Shown piece by piece: positions 50,426 through 57,806 of a stretch of 64,000 nucleotides of DNA. Under the pieces are notes generated by a model that made no database searches, was not told where the DNA came from, and saw only the letters and a list, made by a program, of their open reading frames with translations. The position numbers and the translations under genes are program-made. Numbering within the stretch: position 1 is the stretch's first letter; every line of letters starts with the position of its first letter. This DNA comes from Acinetobacter chinensis (GTDB lineage Bacteria; Pseudomonadota; Gammaproteobacteria; Pseudomonadales; Moraxellaceae), in NCBI RefSeq assembly GCF_002165375.2, contig NZ_CP032134.1, positions 3,534,001 through 3,598,000 of the forward strand, read 5' to 3'.

Positions 50426-50788
50426 TCATTGCACAGATGACATCGTCCCTGACTTTTTAAATGCTTTAAATTTCGCCCAACCCTGAACGGTATCACCCAA
50501 ACGTTGACTGAAATACATCACCGAAACCCAATCCTGTTTGCCATCGTGATAGACCGTATATGCAGTGACATGATCATTTTTGACAATAAATAAATCTTTT
50601 ATTTTACAGGCTTCATTCGGTGCAGAATGAAAGTAGACCCGTTGTGGACTTACAACGACCATGCCCCAGCGTGGAACCAGATGCGCTTCTTTTTTCTCAG
50701 CTATTTTTTCTATTTTGGCGCAATCAGCGGCTAAAATATTTTGTGTCAGGAACAAGAGTCCGCCACATAAAATAAACTTTTTCATCAT
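50426..50788 (-). CDS. Secreted SH3-like protein of unknown function
   Basis: 120 residues with a signal peptide (MMKKFILCGGLLFLTQNILAADC). The mature part (VYFHSAPNEACKIKDLFIVKNDHVTAYTVYHDGKQDWVSVMYF, then GWAKFKAF) follows the pattern of bacterial SH3 domains, often found in periplasmic or cell-wall proteins. Two cysteines (near residues 23 and 61) could form a disulfide. Function unknown. Confidence 0.7.
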   Translation of the reverse strand: MMKKFILCGGLLFLTQNILAADCAKIEKIAEKKEAHLVPRWGMVVVSPQRVYFHSAPNEACKIKDLFIVKNDHVTAYTVYHDGKQDWVSVMYFSQRLGDTVQGWAKFKAFKKSGTMSSVQ

Positions 50789-50861
50789 GACAATATTCCC
50801 CCATTTGATTTTAATTATGCGTCCATCACAATGTAAAAATATATAAATTATTGATTAATTT

Positions 50862-51254
50862 ACTGATGTTATACAGCAACATCAAAATCATATTTAAAGT
50901 CTCGAAAAAAGTGGGTACGCAAAAATGTCATCTGCAATTGTTTGAGGCATGAGCCAGTCATGGCGCAATATCTGCAATTTAATATTTCTGCAAAGTTTCC
51001 AGCAGTTTGACGGAATGGGACGAGTTCAGCGGTGAGAAGTAAAGCTTCGTAAAATGGTTTCCTTGCGCAGTTTCACTGCTCATTTTTCCCAAAAAAAGCA
51101 GGTCGAGCCTGAGCAAGTCAAAGTATACTTTGACGCACTGCTTTAACAAAGCGCAAGACGAAGTGGCTAATCCCTAAATTAGAACTTTTGATGTATGACA
51201 CCACCTAAAACCAACAAACTGCTTTAACCTGTTTTGTAATGTGTAACATCAGTT
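50862..51254. repeat. Possible non-autonomous element with terminal inverted repeats
   Basis: ACTGATGTTATACA at 50862 is matched at 13 of 14 positions by the reverse complement of TGTGTAACATCAGT ending near 51254. Inside lies a nested inverted repeat: CTTCGT, CTTGCGC, AAAGCAG and the perfect 18-bp palindrome GTCAAAGTATACTTTGAC (51117-51134), then CTGCTTT, GCGCAAG, ACGAAG. It has no transposase. It could be a MITE-like or REP-like repeat; no target-site duplication is clear. Confidence 0.4.
50979..51083 (-). CDS. Possible 34-residue small protein inside the inverted-repeat element
   Basis: ATG at 51083, stop TAA at 50979; product begins MSSETAQGNHFTKLYFSP and ends LLETLQKY. GGGA lies just upstream of the ATG, after the large hairpin. 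Composition is protein-like but no family is recognised; it may simply travel with a dispersed repeat. Confidence 0.25.
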   Translation of the reverse strand: MSSETAQGNHFTKLYFSPLNSSHSVKLLETLQKY

Positions 51255-51256
51255 AC

Positions 51257-51670
51257 TTAATTTTTTATTTTCAATAACAAACTGACAAAATCCTGAACCT
51301 GTTGCTCATCCAGTTGATCAGGCTGGAATTTATCTAAACCTAATTTTGCAAAAAAACGGGAAATTTTTGTAAAATCATTTACATATTTCATCGACCATTT
51401 TGAAAAACAGGGCTGTTCAAGGGACTGATCTGAGAAACGCTGTACGTTTTCATGTCTTGGATCATTTAAGATACGTTCATACAAAGCTTCTAAAACAGTT
51501 TTATGCCCCTCCAGGCACTGAAAAAAAGTTCCTTCAGCATAGTACAGCACACCATATATCTGATGCTCCTGATTAAACTGTCGGGCTGTAGATAAAATAT
51601 CACTTAAATCTTCCAGTAAATTAGTCTCTCGTTCTACGCGTGTACTTGCATAGCAAAGCCTGATCAACAT
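51257..51670 (-). CDS. Short BLUF-domain blue-light photoreceptor
   Basis: 137 residues consisting of one FAD-binding BLUF domain (about 1-100) plus a C-terminal helical cap. The key residues are present: Tyr7 (LCYAST), Asn33, Gln51 (FFQCLEG) and Trp92/Met94 (FSKWSMKY). AAAGGA precedes the ATG. It has no attached output domain, like BlsA of Acinetobacter baumannii, which signals by protein contacts with regulators; a similar role here is inferred. Confidence 0.9.
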   Translation of the reverse strand: MLIRLCYASTRVERETNLLEDLSDILSTARQFNQEHQIYGVLYYAEGTFFQCLEGHKTVLEALYERILNDPRHENVQRFSDQSLEQPCFSKWSMKYVNDFTKISRFFAKLGLDKFQPDQLDEQQVQDFVSLLLKIKN

Positions 51671-51792
51671 ATTTATTCCTTTATTAATATTATTTTATCT
51701 GACGTTTTTTAATATTCTAAAATTCATTTTTTTAATTAAACTTTCTGTTTGAATTTTAATCTCAGACCCATTCCATAAAGATTCATTCAATA

Positions 51793-51822
51793 TAAAAACA
51801 GCCCTGATTTTAAGGGCTGTTT
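51793..51822 (-). terminator. Terminator of the paired GNAT genes
   Basis: AAACAGCCCT/AGGGCTGTTT arms around a seven-base loop, T-rich on the minus side. Confidence 0.75.
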
Positions 51823-51861
51823 AAACTGAAAAATATTCAAGAAATGTAAACTGACAGAATG

Positions 51862-52146
51862 TTATGCAGCAACATCCGCAAAGCTTTGCTCACGGCGGAA
51901 CATCACATCGACATAAGAACAGGTCGGTACAATTTTTAAATTCTTTTCACGGGCGAAATCAACCAAAGTATCCAGTAATTGACGTGCTACGCCCTGACCA
52001 CGTAAAGAATCATCCACCCAGGTATGATCGGCAATAATTTTTTGTGCATCACTCCACACATAACTGATCTCAGCAATACGTTTGCCTTGTTCATTATCCA
52101 GATAAAATTCGCCTTTGTGTTGATTATCTACATGCTGGAACTGCAT
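51862..52146 (-). CDS. Small GNAT-fold N-acetyltransferase (YjdJ type), copy 1
   Basis: 94 residues, a minimal GNAT domain: GEFYLDNEQGKRIAEISYVW, IIADHTWVDDSLRGQGVARQLLDTLVDFAREKNLKIVPTCSYV. The RGQGVA loop is the acetyl-CoA site. About half its residues match the next gene upstream (52205-52492), so the pair arose by tandem duplication. The substrate is not known; family members of this size are often protein or small-molecule acetyltransferases. Confidence 0.85.
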   Translation of the reverse strand: MQFQHVDNQHKGEFYLDNEQGKRIAEISYVWSDAQKIIADHTWVDDSLRGQGVARQLLDTLVDFAREKNLKIVPTCSYVDVMFRREQSFADVAA

Positions 52147-52204
52147 AACTGTTTCTCATCTTCTGATTGCTGGCTACGACACAATCCACTGTAACAAAGC
52201 CAGC

Positions 52205-52492
52205 TTAAGATTTCAAAACATCCCGAATTGAAGGATCTTTATCAAAGACAGACTTTGCAAAAGGACATAATGGAATAATTTTAATATTTTTCTGACGTGC
52301 CATAGCAACCACCTGATCCAGTAATTTACGCCCCGCACCTTGCCCACGCAGTTCATCTTCAACAGTGGTATGGTCAATGATCAGCATGGTTTCACCTGCC
52401 CATGTATAAGCCATTTCAGCCAGCCGCTGACCAGTCTCACTTTCCAGGTAAAACTCACCTTTTTTTGAATTATCTGAATGCTGAATTTTCAT
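52205..52492 (-). CDS. Small GNAT-fold N-acetyltransferase (YjdJ type), copy 2
   Basis: 95 residues: GEFYLESETGQRLAEMAYTW, IIDHTTVEDELRGQGAGRKLLDQVVAMARQKNIKIIPLCPFA, with the same RGQGxG/A acetyl-CoA loop and the FYLE/FYLD start as its neighbour. 58 bp upstream of copy 1 on the same strand, probably co-transcribed. Confidence 0.85.
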   Translation of the reverse strand: MKIQHSDNSKKGEFYLESETGQRLAEMAYTWAGETMLIIDHTTVEDELRGQGAGRKLLDQVVAMARQKNIKIIPLCPFAKSVFDKDPSIRDVLKS

Positions 52493-52884
52493 GATTGAAC
52501 CTGTATTCCTGAACTTTGCTGTTTCACCAGTATAGCAATCACCCAGGATAAAATAATCAACAGATTTGTATAAAATTTAAACTTATTTACAAAAAAACAT
52601 ATAGATTCTTCAATATCCCGAAATACTCGATCAATAACAGAATATGAACAGCTGAGTTGATTCAGCTTGAATTCAGGTATAAAAAACACTGACATTTAAA
52701 AAGTTATTATTAAAAATTAAACAATTAAATATAATTCAGGCTTGATTGTTATTTAACAGAAATCATCAGTTAATGCGAAGTAATTATATTTTAAAATATT
52801 TTATGTCTAAAAATACCTGATTCCAGGTATACAAAAATACCATGTTCTTTTGTTTAATTGGCTTAAGTTATTTTTGGGGAAATA
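52493..52884. other. Gene-free stretch between the GNAT pair and a small membrane protein
   Basis: Very AT-rich, divergent promoter space. A 68-codon minus-strand frame at 52489-52695 has the look of noise. A short GGTATACAAAAATACC hairpin lies near 52826 just before the small membrane protein gene. Nothing else seen. Confidence 0.4.
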
Positions 52885-52989
52885 ATGAAAATGGACATCT
52901 ATCTTTTATCTATCGTATTTTTATTGGTTGTTGCAACGTTTTTACTGGTTTCCATGTTCCGTGAGAAACTGAAAAATCCGTTTAAATAA
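52885..52989 (+). CDS. 34-residue single-span membrane protein
   Basis: MKMDIYLLSIVFLLVVATFLLVSMFREKLKNPFK: one membrane helix and a basic C-terminal tail, the composition of genuine bacterial small membrane proteins. GGGGA sits four bases before the ATG. It lies upstream of the manganese riboswitch region, in the same direction. Too short for family assignment; positive-inside charge suggests the C-terminus in the cytosol. Confidence 0.6.
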   Translation: MKMDIYLLSIVFLLVVATFLLVSMFREKLKNPFK

Positions 52990-53146
52990 TTAAAATGATA
53001 AAAAACAGTATTCACAACACTAATTTTTTGGATTTTATGCCTGCATAACAGACATTTCAAATCCGCATTGCTGTCCGTATACAGCAACATACCTGACCAT
53101 TTGCACTCTTTCGCAGAATATGCGATGCTACACACATATTTTAGAC

Positions 53147-53152
53147 TATAAT
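53147..53152 (+). promoter_or_regulatory. Putative -10 of the riboswitch transcript
   Basis: TATAAT about 20 bp upstream of the riboswitch P1 strand, with a poor -35 (GATGCT at 17 bp). Confidence 0.45.
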
Positions 53153-53171
53153 CTAAAGCAGAATACTGTTG

Positions 53172-53286
53172 AACAAGGGGAGTAGCCTCCCATTCAGAAT
53201 ATCGTCATTACGCTTTATTGTGGCTGTCCATCATAAAGCCGGTATCTGAGCATCATCCATAAACGATGATGTAGGCAAGACCTTGA
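53172..53286 (+). ncRNA. Manganese riboswitch (yybP-ykoY type)
   Basis: The motif CAAGGGGAGTAGCC at 53174 and the distal GGCAAGACCTTG (ending 53285) match the conserved ends of the yybP-ykoY aptamer. P1 pairs CAAGG (53174-53178) with CCTTG (53281-53285). Internal hairpins occupy the rest, including CATCATCC/GATGATG near 53250-53271. It precedes a TerC-family gene, the class this riboswitch usually controls. Mn2+ binding is inferred from the family. Confidence 0.85.
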
Positions 53287-53336
53287 TCATGTTGATACAG
53301 ATGTTTAATCATCTGGCAACAGGTCAAGGTTTTTTT
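53280..53336 (+). terminator. Riboswitch-controlled terminator
   Basis: ACCTTGATC (53280-53288) pairs with GGTCAAGGT (53322-53330), enclosing a CAGATG-TTTAAT-CATCTG hairpin and followed by T7. The 5' arm reuses the CCTTG strand of aptamer P1, so P1 and the terminator exclude each other: Mn2+ binding would favour read-through. Confidence 0.85.
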
Positions 53337-53365
53337 ATGCCTGATTGCCAGATATGGAGAAATTT

Positions 53366-54331
53366 ATGGAATCCATTGGTAATCCATGGCTCTATCTGGC
53401 TTTTTTTGCCATAGTTGCCGTCATGCTTTTAATCGACTTTCTTGGTTTTAAACAAAAAGAAGGACAGGAAGTCAAAGTCAGAACCGCAGCCTACTGGAGT
53501 ATTGCCTGGGTTACAGTCGCAACCTTATTTGGTAGCGGTTTGTGGCTCTATCTTCAGCAGACCGCCGGCGTTACCATCGCAAATACCAAAACCATGGAAT
53601 ATTTTGCCGGTTATTTACTCGAAAAATCCCTCGCAATTGATAACGTATTCGTGTGGATGATGATCTTTTCAGCATTCGCCATTTCACCTGCGTTACAGCG
53701 TAAATTATTACTTTATGGCGTACTCGGTGCGATTGTTTTACGGACCATCTTTATCTTTATTGGTGCCTGGTTTGTTCAGGAGTTTTCCTGGATTCTTTAT
53801 ATCTTCGGCGCATTTCTGGTCTATACAGGCTTCAAATTCCTGAAAGGACAGGAAGAGGAAGATACCAATATTGAAGATATGGCGATTTTAAAATGGTTAC
53901 GTAAACACATGCGGATTACGCCAAATCTTGAAGGTGGTAAATTCTTTGTCCGCCAGAATGGTGTCCTCTGGGCGACTCCGTTATTTCTTGTACTGATTCT
54001 GGTTGAAGCTTCAGATGTGATCTTTGCAGTCGATTCCATTCCTGCAATTTTCGCCGTGACCACGGACCCATTCATTGTTCTGACAGCAAACCTGATGGCA
54101 ATTCTGGGTTTACGTGCCATGTTCTTCCTGCTGTCTGGTGCAGCGACAAAAATGCATTATCTACCTTATGGTTTAGGTGCCATTCTGGTCTTCATCGGCT
54201 TTAAAATGTTAATGCTTGATGTCTTCCATATGCCGATCTGGATTTCACTGGGCTTTATTGTGATTACCCTGGCGATTACCGCTGTGCTGTCAATTCGTCA
54301 CAGTAAAAAATACAATGAAAATACGCTGTAA
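53366..54331 (+). CDS. TerC-family (Alx-like) manganese exporter candidate
   Basis: 321 residues, about nine membrane segments. TerC/Alx features are KSLAIDNVFVWMMIFSAF with the acidic-asparagine EKSLAIDN motif near residue 88, LVEASDVIFAVDSIPAIFAVTTDPFIVLTAN near 213, and GLRAMFFLL. GGAG six bases before 53366 sets the start; the longer frame begins 21 bases earlier. Preceded by a manganese riboswitch, so it is likely induced by Mn2+ and exports it, or helps load exported enzymes. A terminator follows. Confidence 0.9.
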   Translation: MESIGNPWLYLAFFAIVAVMLLIDFLGFKQKEGQEVKVRTAAYWSIAWVTVATLFGSGLWLYLQQTAGVTIANTKTMEYFAGYLLEKSLAIDNVFVWMMIFSAFAISPALQRKLLLYGVLGAIVLRTIFIFIGAWFVQEFSWILYIFGAFLVYTGFKFLKGQEEEDTNIEDMAILKWLRKHMRITPNLEGGKFFVRQNGVLWATPLFLVLILVEASDVIFAVDSIPAIFAVTTDPFIVLTANLMAILGLRAMFFLLSGAATKMHYLPYGLGAILVFIGFKMLMLDVFHMPIWISLGFIVITLAITAVLSIRHSKKYNENTL

Positions 54332-54354
54332 TTAAATTCAGCCTGGATGGAAAA

Positions 54355-54380
54355 AGCTTCTCTTAATGAGGGGCTTTTTT
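54355..54380 (+). terminator. Terminator of the TerC-family gene
   Basis: AGCTTCTC-TTAAT-GAGGGGCT (two G-U pairs) followed by T6. Confidence 0.75.
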
Positions 54381-54827
54381 ATTGCACGATCTCCAGCCTG
54401 TTCCATATATTCAACCACTGTTTCTGCTGCAACCGCTGTAAAAACACATGATGCGCGACCATTTTACTGTTCCATCGCAGCTTCAATTCAAACAGATCCT
54501 GCAAGCCCAGTGGAGCAACGATATGCATCTGATCATCAGAGATCAGCTGCACTGCGACAGCAGTCGCTGTTTCAGGCCATGCCGATACAGCATCCGATAC
54601 AGAGCGATACGGCTGTATGCATTTCCCTTCTGATGTTCTGTACCATGTATGCACCAGTGCCTGATTGACCACATCCCAGTGACAGGTTGGAAAATGCTGT
54701 GTCAGCAGAATCTGCAGCTGTGCAGCTCTGATATTTTCAGTATGCGGATTAAGTCCTGATTCTGCTGAAGAAGATTCCACAGCGCTGTGACATATTCAGT
54801 TTGGGGGATCTGCTGTGCTTTTTCCAT
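54379..54827 (-). pseudogene. Nucleotidyltransferase-family (PF06042-type) pseudogene with internal deletion
   Basis: From ATG 54827 the first frame reads MEKAQQIPQTEYVTALWNLL and QQNQDLIRIL, the normal start of this family, then runs out of frame and stops. The remainder continues in another frame (ENIRAAQLQILLTQHFPTCHWDVVNQALVHTWY, SDAVSAWPETATAVAVQL, APLGLQDLFELKLRWN) to 54379. The segment expected between, with the GAGxxRN and the metal-binding Asp-x-Asp of the nucleotidyltransferase, is missing. A deletion plus frame change near 54720 has inactivated it. A 133-codon frame over the 3' part is therefore a remnant. Confidence 0.72.
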
Positions 54828-54959
54828 TTTGCAGCCTTTTCCTGTGATCATCACTGTACTTTGTTCAAGCATCTAAATATCATACTGCACAGAAACCGTT
54901 TTATTCTGATTCATTTATAAAGCAAAACGATAAACAAACTGAATGATGTAAGGCTTTCC

Positions 54960-55340
54960 ATGCGTTCAAAAAAAATCTGCCTGGTGGTTGTACCACTGCT
55001 TCTGACAGCCTGTAGTAATAATGACCGAACACTGAATCAGGATGTCTACAATAATCAGTACGACTGTTCCTACGACTGGAATCCAGAACTGTGTGAAGAA
55101 GAACAGCAGTCATCCTCTGGTGGATCTCACAGTAGCGGTTATTACTACACCGGTTCCCGATATTTTGGACCGCAGTATTACGCAGGTCAGCGCAAAGTGA
55201 ATTTTCAGGGACGTAAAATTCAGCCCTCAACAAATTTAAGCGTAGGTCAGCCACTGGTGTCACAGGTTGTACGCAGTCAAAGTAAGTCTTCTCCTGTCCG
55301 TGGCGGATTTGGTCGCAGTGGTTTTTCATTCGGCGGTTAA
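54960..55340 (+). CDS. YgiB-like lipoprotein (DUF1190 type)
   Basis: 126 residues. Signal and lipobox are LVVVPLLLTAC; the mature protein is Ser/Gly/Tyr/Gln-rich with a Cys pair (DCSYDWNPELCEEE) and a C-terminal VRGGFGRSGFSFGG typical of the DUF1190/YgiB family. It lies 8 bp before the ATP-grasp YgiC-like gene, the E. coli ygiB-ygiC order. Function unknown; outer-membrane lipoprotein inferred. Confidence 0.8.
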   Translation: MRSKKICLVVVPLLLTACSNNDRTLNQDVYNNQYDCSYDWNPELCEEEQQSSSGGSHSSGYYYTGSRYFGPQYYAGQRKVNFQGRKIQPSTNLSVGQPLVSQVVRSQSKSSPVRGGFGRSGFSFGG

Positions 55341-55348
55341 TAAAAAAT

Positions 55349-56509
55349 ATGGAACGAAAATTATTTCAGCCACGCCCCGACTGGCAGCAGCAGCATGAAA
55401 ATATCGGTTTTGATTATTACAGCCTGCCTTCCCAGGATGGTTCTGTTTACTGGTCAGAAGGGGTCGCTTACGAATTCAGCTTAAAACAGATTGAACAGCT
55501 GGAAGATGCTTCCAATGAACTGCATCAGATGTGTATGCAGGTTGCAGGGGACATGATTCAACAGGGAAATTATCCTGATTATTTTCAGATTCCGCAGGCA
55601 GCCATTGCGCTGATTGAACACTCATGGCATAACCATGCCCCGATGCTCTATGGTCGTTTTGATTTTGCCTACGACGGCAGAAATCTCAAAATGCTTGAAT
55701 ACAATGCTGACACCCCGACAGGTCTGCTTGAAGCCTCGGTGGCGCAGTGGCACTGGATTGAACAGATCAAGAACATTCCAAACCGTGATCAGTTCAACAG
55801 CATTCATGAAGACCTGATCAAACGTTGGAAAACCATCATTCCGCCAGGTTCACAGATTCATTTTGCAGCATGTCAGGAAGCGGGCAGGGAAGACTGGGGG
55901 AATCTTGAGTATCTGATGGATACTGCCTTCCAGGCAGGACACAAAGTCTCTGAATTATCCATGGAAAATATCGGATGGGATGGACAGCATTTTGTAGATC
56001 TGAATGAAAAACAGATCGATCATCTGTTTAAACTTTATCCCTGGGAGTGGATCTGGGAGGAAAATTTTTCTCAGTATTTAAAGCCTGAAACCCGCTGGAT
56101 TGAACCTTGCTGGAAAATGCTGCTGTCCAATAAAGCCATTCTGGTCGAACTGTGGAAGAAATTTCCCAATCATCCTTTATTGCTCGAATCACACGCTTAT
56201 CTGGATCATATGCAGTTACAGGGCAAATGGGTCAAAAAACCCATCCTGGCACGGGAAGGAGCGAATATTCGGGTACTCAAAGATGGCACAGATATGGGAG
56301 CAGCATCGGGCAGTTTCCACTTTGATGATTATGATAAACACGGCTACATTGTACAGAAATGGGTAGATACCCCCTTATTTGACCGACAGTTACCCACACT
56401 GGGTTTATGGATGGTCGGACACAGCTGTTCAGGCATGTCCATTCGTGAAGACCGTTATGACATCATTGGCAACGATGCACATTTTGCTGCGCATTACTTT
56501 GTGGAATAG
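55349..56509 (+). CDS. YgiC-like ATP-grasp protein (glutathionylspermidine synthase family)
   Basis: 386 residues in the GSP_synth family. Features are MLYGRFDFAYDGRNLKMLEYNADTPTGLLEASVAQWHWIEQ near residue 98, YPWEWIWEENFSQYL, KAILVELWKKFPNHPLLLESH, and the ATP-grasp ending KKPILAREGANIRVL with WMVGHSCSGMSIREDRYDIIGNDAHFAAHYF. It makes an ATP-dependent amide bond in vitro in related enzymes; YgiC itself lacks the amidase half of Gss, as here. Operon with the lipoprotein gene upstream. Confidence 0.88.
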   Translation: MERKLFQPRPDWQQQHENIGFDYYSLPSQDGSVYWSEGVAYEFSLKQIEQLEDASNELHQMCMQVAGDMIQQGNYPDYFQIPQAAIALIEHSWHNHAPMLYGRFDFAYDGRNLKMLEYNADTPTGLLEASVAQWHWIEQIKNIPNRDQFNSIHEDLIKRWKTIIPPGSQIHFAACQEAGREDWGNLEYLMDTAFQAGHKVSELSMENIGWDGQHFVDLNEKQIDHLFKLYPWEWIWEENFSQYLKPETRWIEPCWKMLLSNKAILVELWKKFPNHPLLLESHAYLDHMQLQGKWVKKPILAREGANIRVLKDGTDMGAASGSFHFDDYDKHGYIVQKWVDTPLFDRQLPTLGLWMVGHSCSGMSIREDRYDIIGNDAHFAAHYFVE

Positions 56510-56577
56510 GTTTTCTGATTTAAACTGATAAAAATTTGCATTATGATGACTGTATAAAAAACAAACTTTTTTAAATT

Positions 56578-57120
56578 ATGCTGAAAACTGAACGATTAAT
56601 ACTCAGACAATGGGAAAAAAGTGATTATCTACCTTTTATAAAGATGAGCCTTGATCCTGATGTCATGAAATATCTTCCAGGGCTGCTGACAGAAGAAGAA
56701 AGTCTCCATATCATCAAAACAGTTAAAAAAATAATAGATAATAATGGCTGGGGAATCTGGGCTGTTGAATTAAAAGAAAATCACAGATTTATCGGTTTTA
56801 TAGGTTTACATGAACAACCTGCTCAGTTTGATTTTTCACCCTGTATTGAAATCGCCTGGCGTTTATCCAAAGAACACTGGGGAAATGGCTATGCAACAGA
56901 AGGAGCAAAAGCTGTACTGGATTATGCTTTTCATACCTTAAATTTCGATAAAATCGTTTCATTTACTGCATCAGTAAATATTGCTTCTGAAGCAATTATG
57001 AAAAAATTAGATATGACTAAAGTCAAAGAATTTACGCATCCTGAATTTTCTTCAAATCCATATGCAGCAAAACATGTTTTATATGAAATCAATCATCCCA
57101 GATTAAAAAAGCCGACATAA
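56578..57120 (+). CDS. GNAT N-acetyltransferase, RimJ/RimL type
   Basis: 180 residues. The N-terminal LKTERLILRQWEKSDYLPFIKMSLDPDVMKYL is the standard RimL-like start. HRFIGFIGLHE and the acetyl-CoA site EIAWRLSKEHWGNGYATEGAKAVLDYAFHTL follow, then SVNIASEAIMKKLDM. Substrate unknown (protein N-terminus or a small molecule). Its 3' end forms part of a terminator used by the converging gene. Confidence 0.88.
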   Translation: MLKTERLILRQWEKSDYLPFIKMSLDPDVMKYLPGLLTEEESLHIIKTVKKIIDNNGWGIWAVELKENHRFIGFIGLHEQPAQFDFSPCIEIAWRLSKEHWGNGYATEGAKAVLDYAFHTLNFDKIVSFTASVNIASEAIMKKLDMTKVKEFTHPEFSSNPYAAKHVLYEINHPRLKKPT

Positions 57121-57132
57121 AAATATCGGCTT
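57105..57132 (-). terminator. Terminator of the membrane-protein gene at 57159
   Basis: GCCGACAT-AAAA-ATATCGGC (plus), with T6 on the minus side only; it overlaps the stop region of the GNAT gene. Confidence 0.7.
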
Positions 57133-57158
57133 TCAATGATTCATTATACTTTAAAACA

Positions 57159-57632
57159 TCAGATCGTATGCTCAGCCACACGTTTCATGTATTTATTCAG
57201 ACGGGTAAAGTACAGCAACTGTAAAAAAACAGTAAAGGCTGAAACACACCACTCATACCACAGATCAAATGCAGTATCAGCAAGGTTTAAAAGCTGATAC
57301 ACCCCCAGTAAGACCAGTCCAAAAACAATACCTGCAACCGTCGTCTGCAACAGGATCGGAAATGAAAGCGCAGTCACACGGTTCAGAAAATGGATACCGT
57401 TATCACCGCCATTGGCTTTATATGTCCGTTCAATTCCAATCACCATAATGATCAGGGTCAGTACGGCTTCAACACCAATGATACGCACATCATAATAAGG
57501 AGAATACATACCATAGTAATAAACAGCACTGACCACTAAAGCCGCAATTAAATAATAGTTCTTATAATGCTGCTTCTCTAAAGTATCTTCCGCCAGTTCA
57601 TGTGCAAGGGCTTTGGTATTCCAGAAATACAT
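57159..57632 (-). CDS. Four-span membrane protein of unknown function
   Basis: 157 residues. A soluble N-terminus (MYFWNTKALAHELAEDTLEKQHYKNYY) is followed by four hydrophobic helices (about 27-45, 52-70, 90-112, 122-140) and a basic tail. No recognised family. A real ATG lies behind a purine-rich stretch. Stands alone, converging on the GNAT gene. Confidence 0.65.
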   Translation of the reverse strand: MYFWNTKALAHELAEDTLEKQHYKNYYLIAALVVSAVYYYGMYSPYYDVRIIGVEAVLTLIIMVIGIERTYKANGGDNGIHFLNRVTALSFPILLQTTVAGIVFGLVLLGVYQLLNLADTAFDLWYEWCVSAFTVFLQLLYFTRLNKYMKRVAEHTI

Positions 57633-57806
57633 AAGATTCGGAGTCTCTTATTTAGTTATTTGCCGACACTTTACTCATTCTTCACAGAAAGATAAAGCAC
57701 CCTTGCCATCGTTTTTGCGATTAACAATTTAATTCAGTCCGATGCAGATGTCATGTTGGCGAATCAGGTACAATCAACCGAAAAAAGTATAAATTGCAGG
57801 TTTTTT

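Noticed and set aside
52489..52695. 68-codon minus-strand frame upstream of the GNAT pair
   Set aside because: Overlaps the GNAT start by 4 bp but has no ribosome-binding site and random-looking composition.
52899..53135. 78-codon minus-strand frame opposite the small membrane protein
   Set aside because: Antisense to a more credible small ORF and to the riboswitch promoter; no coding signal.
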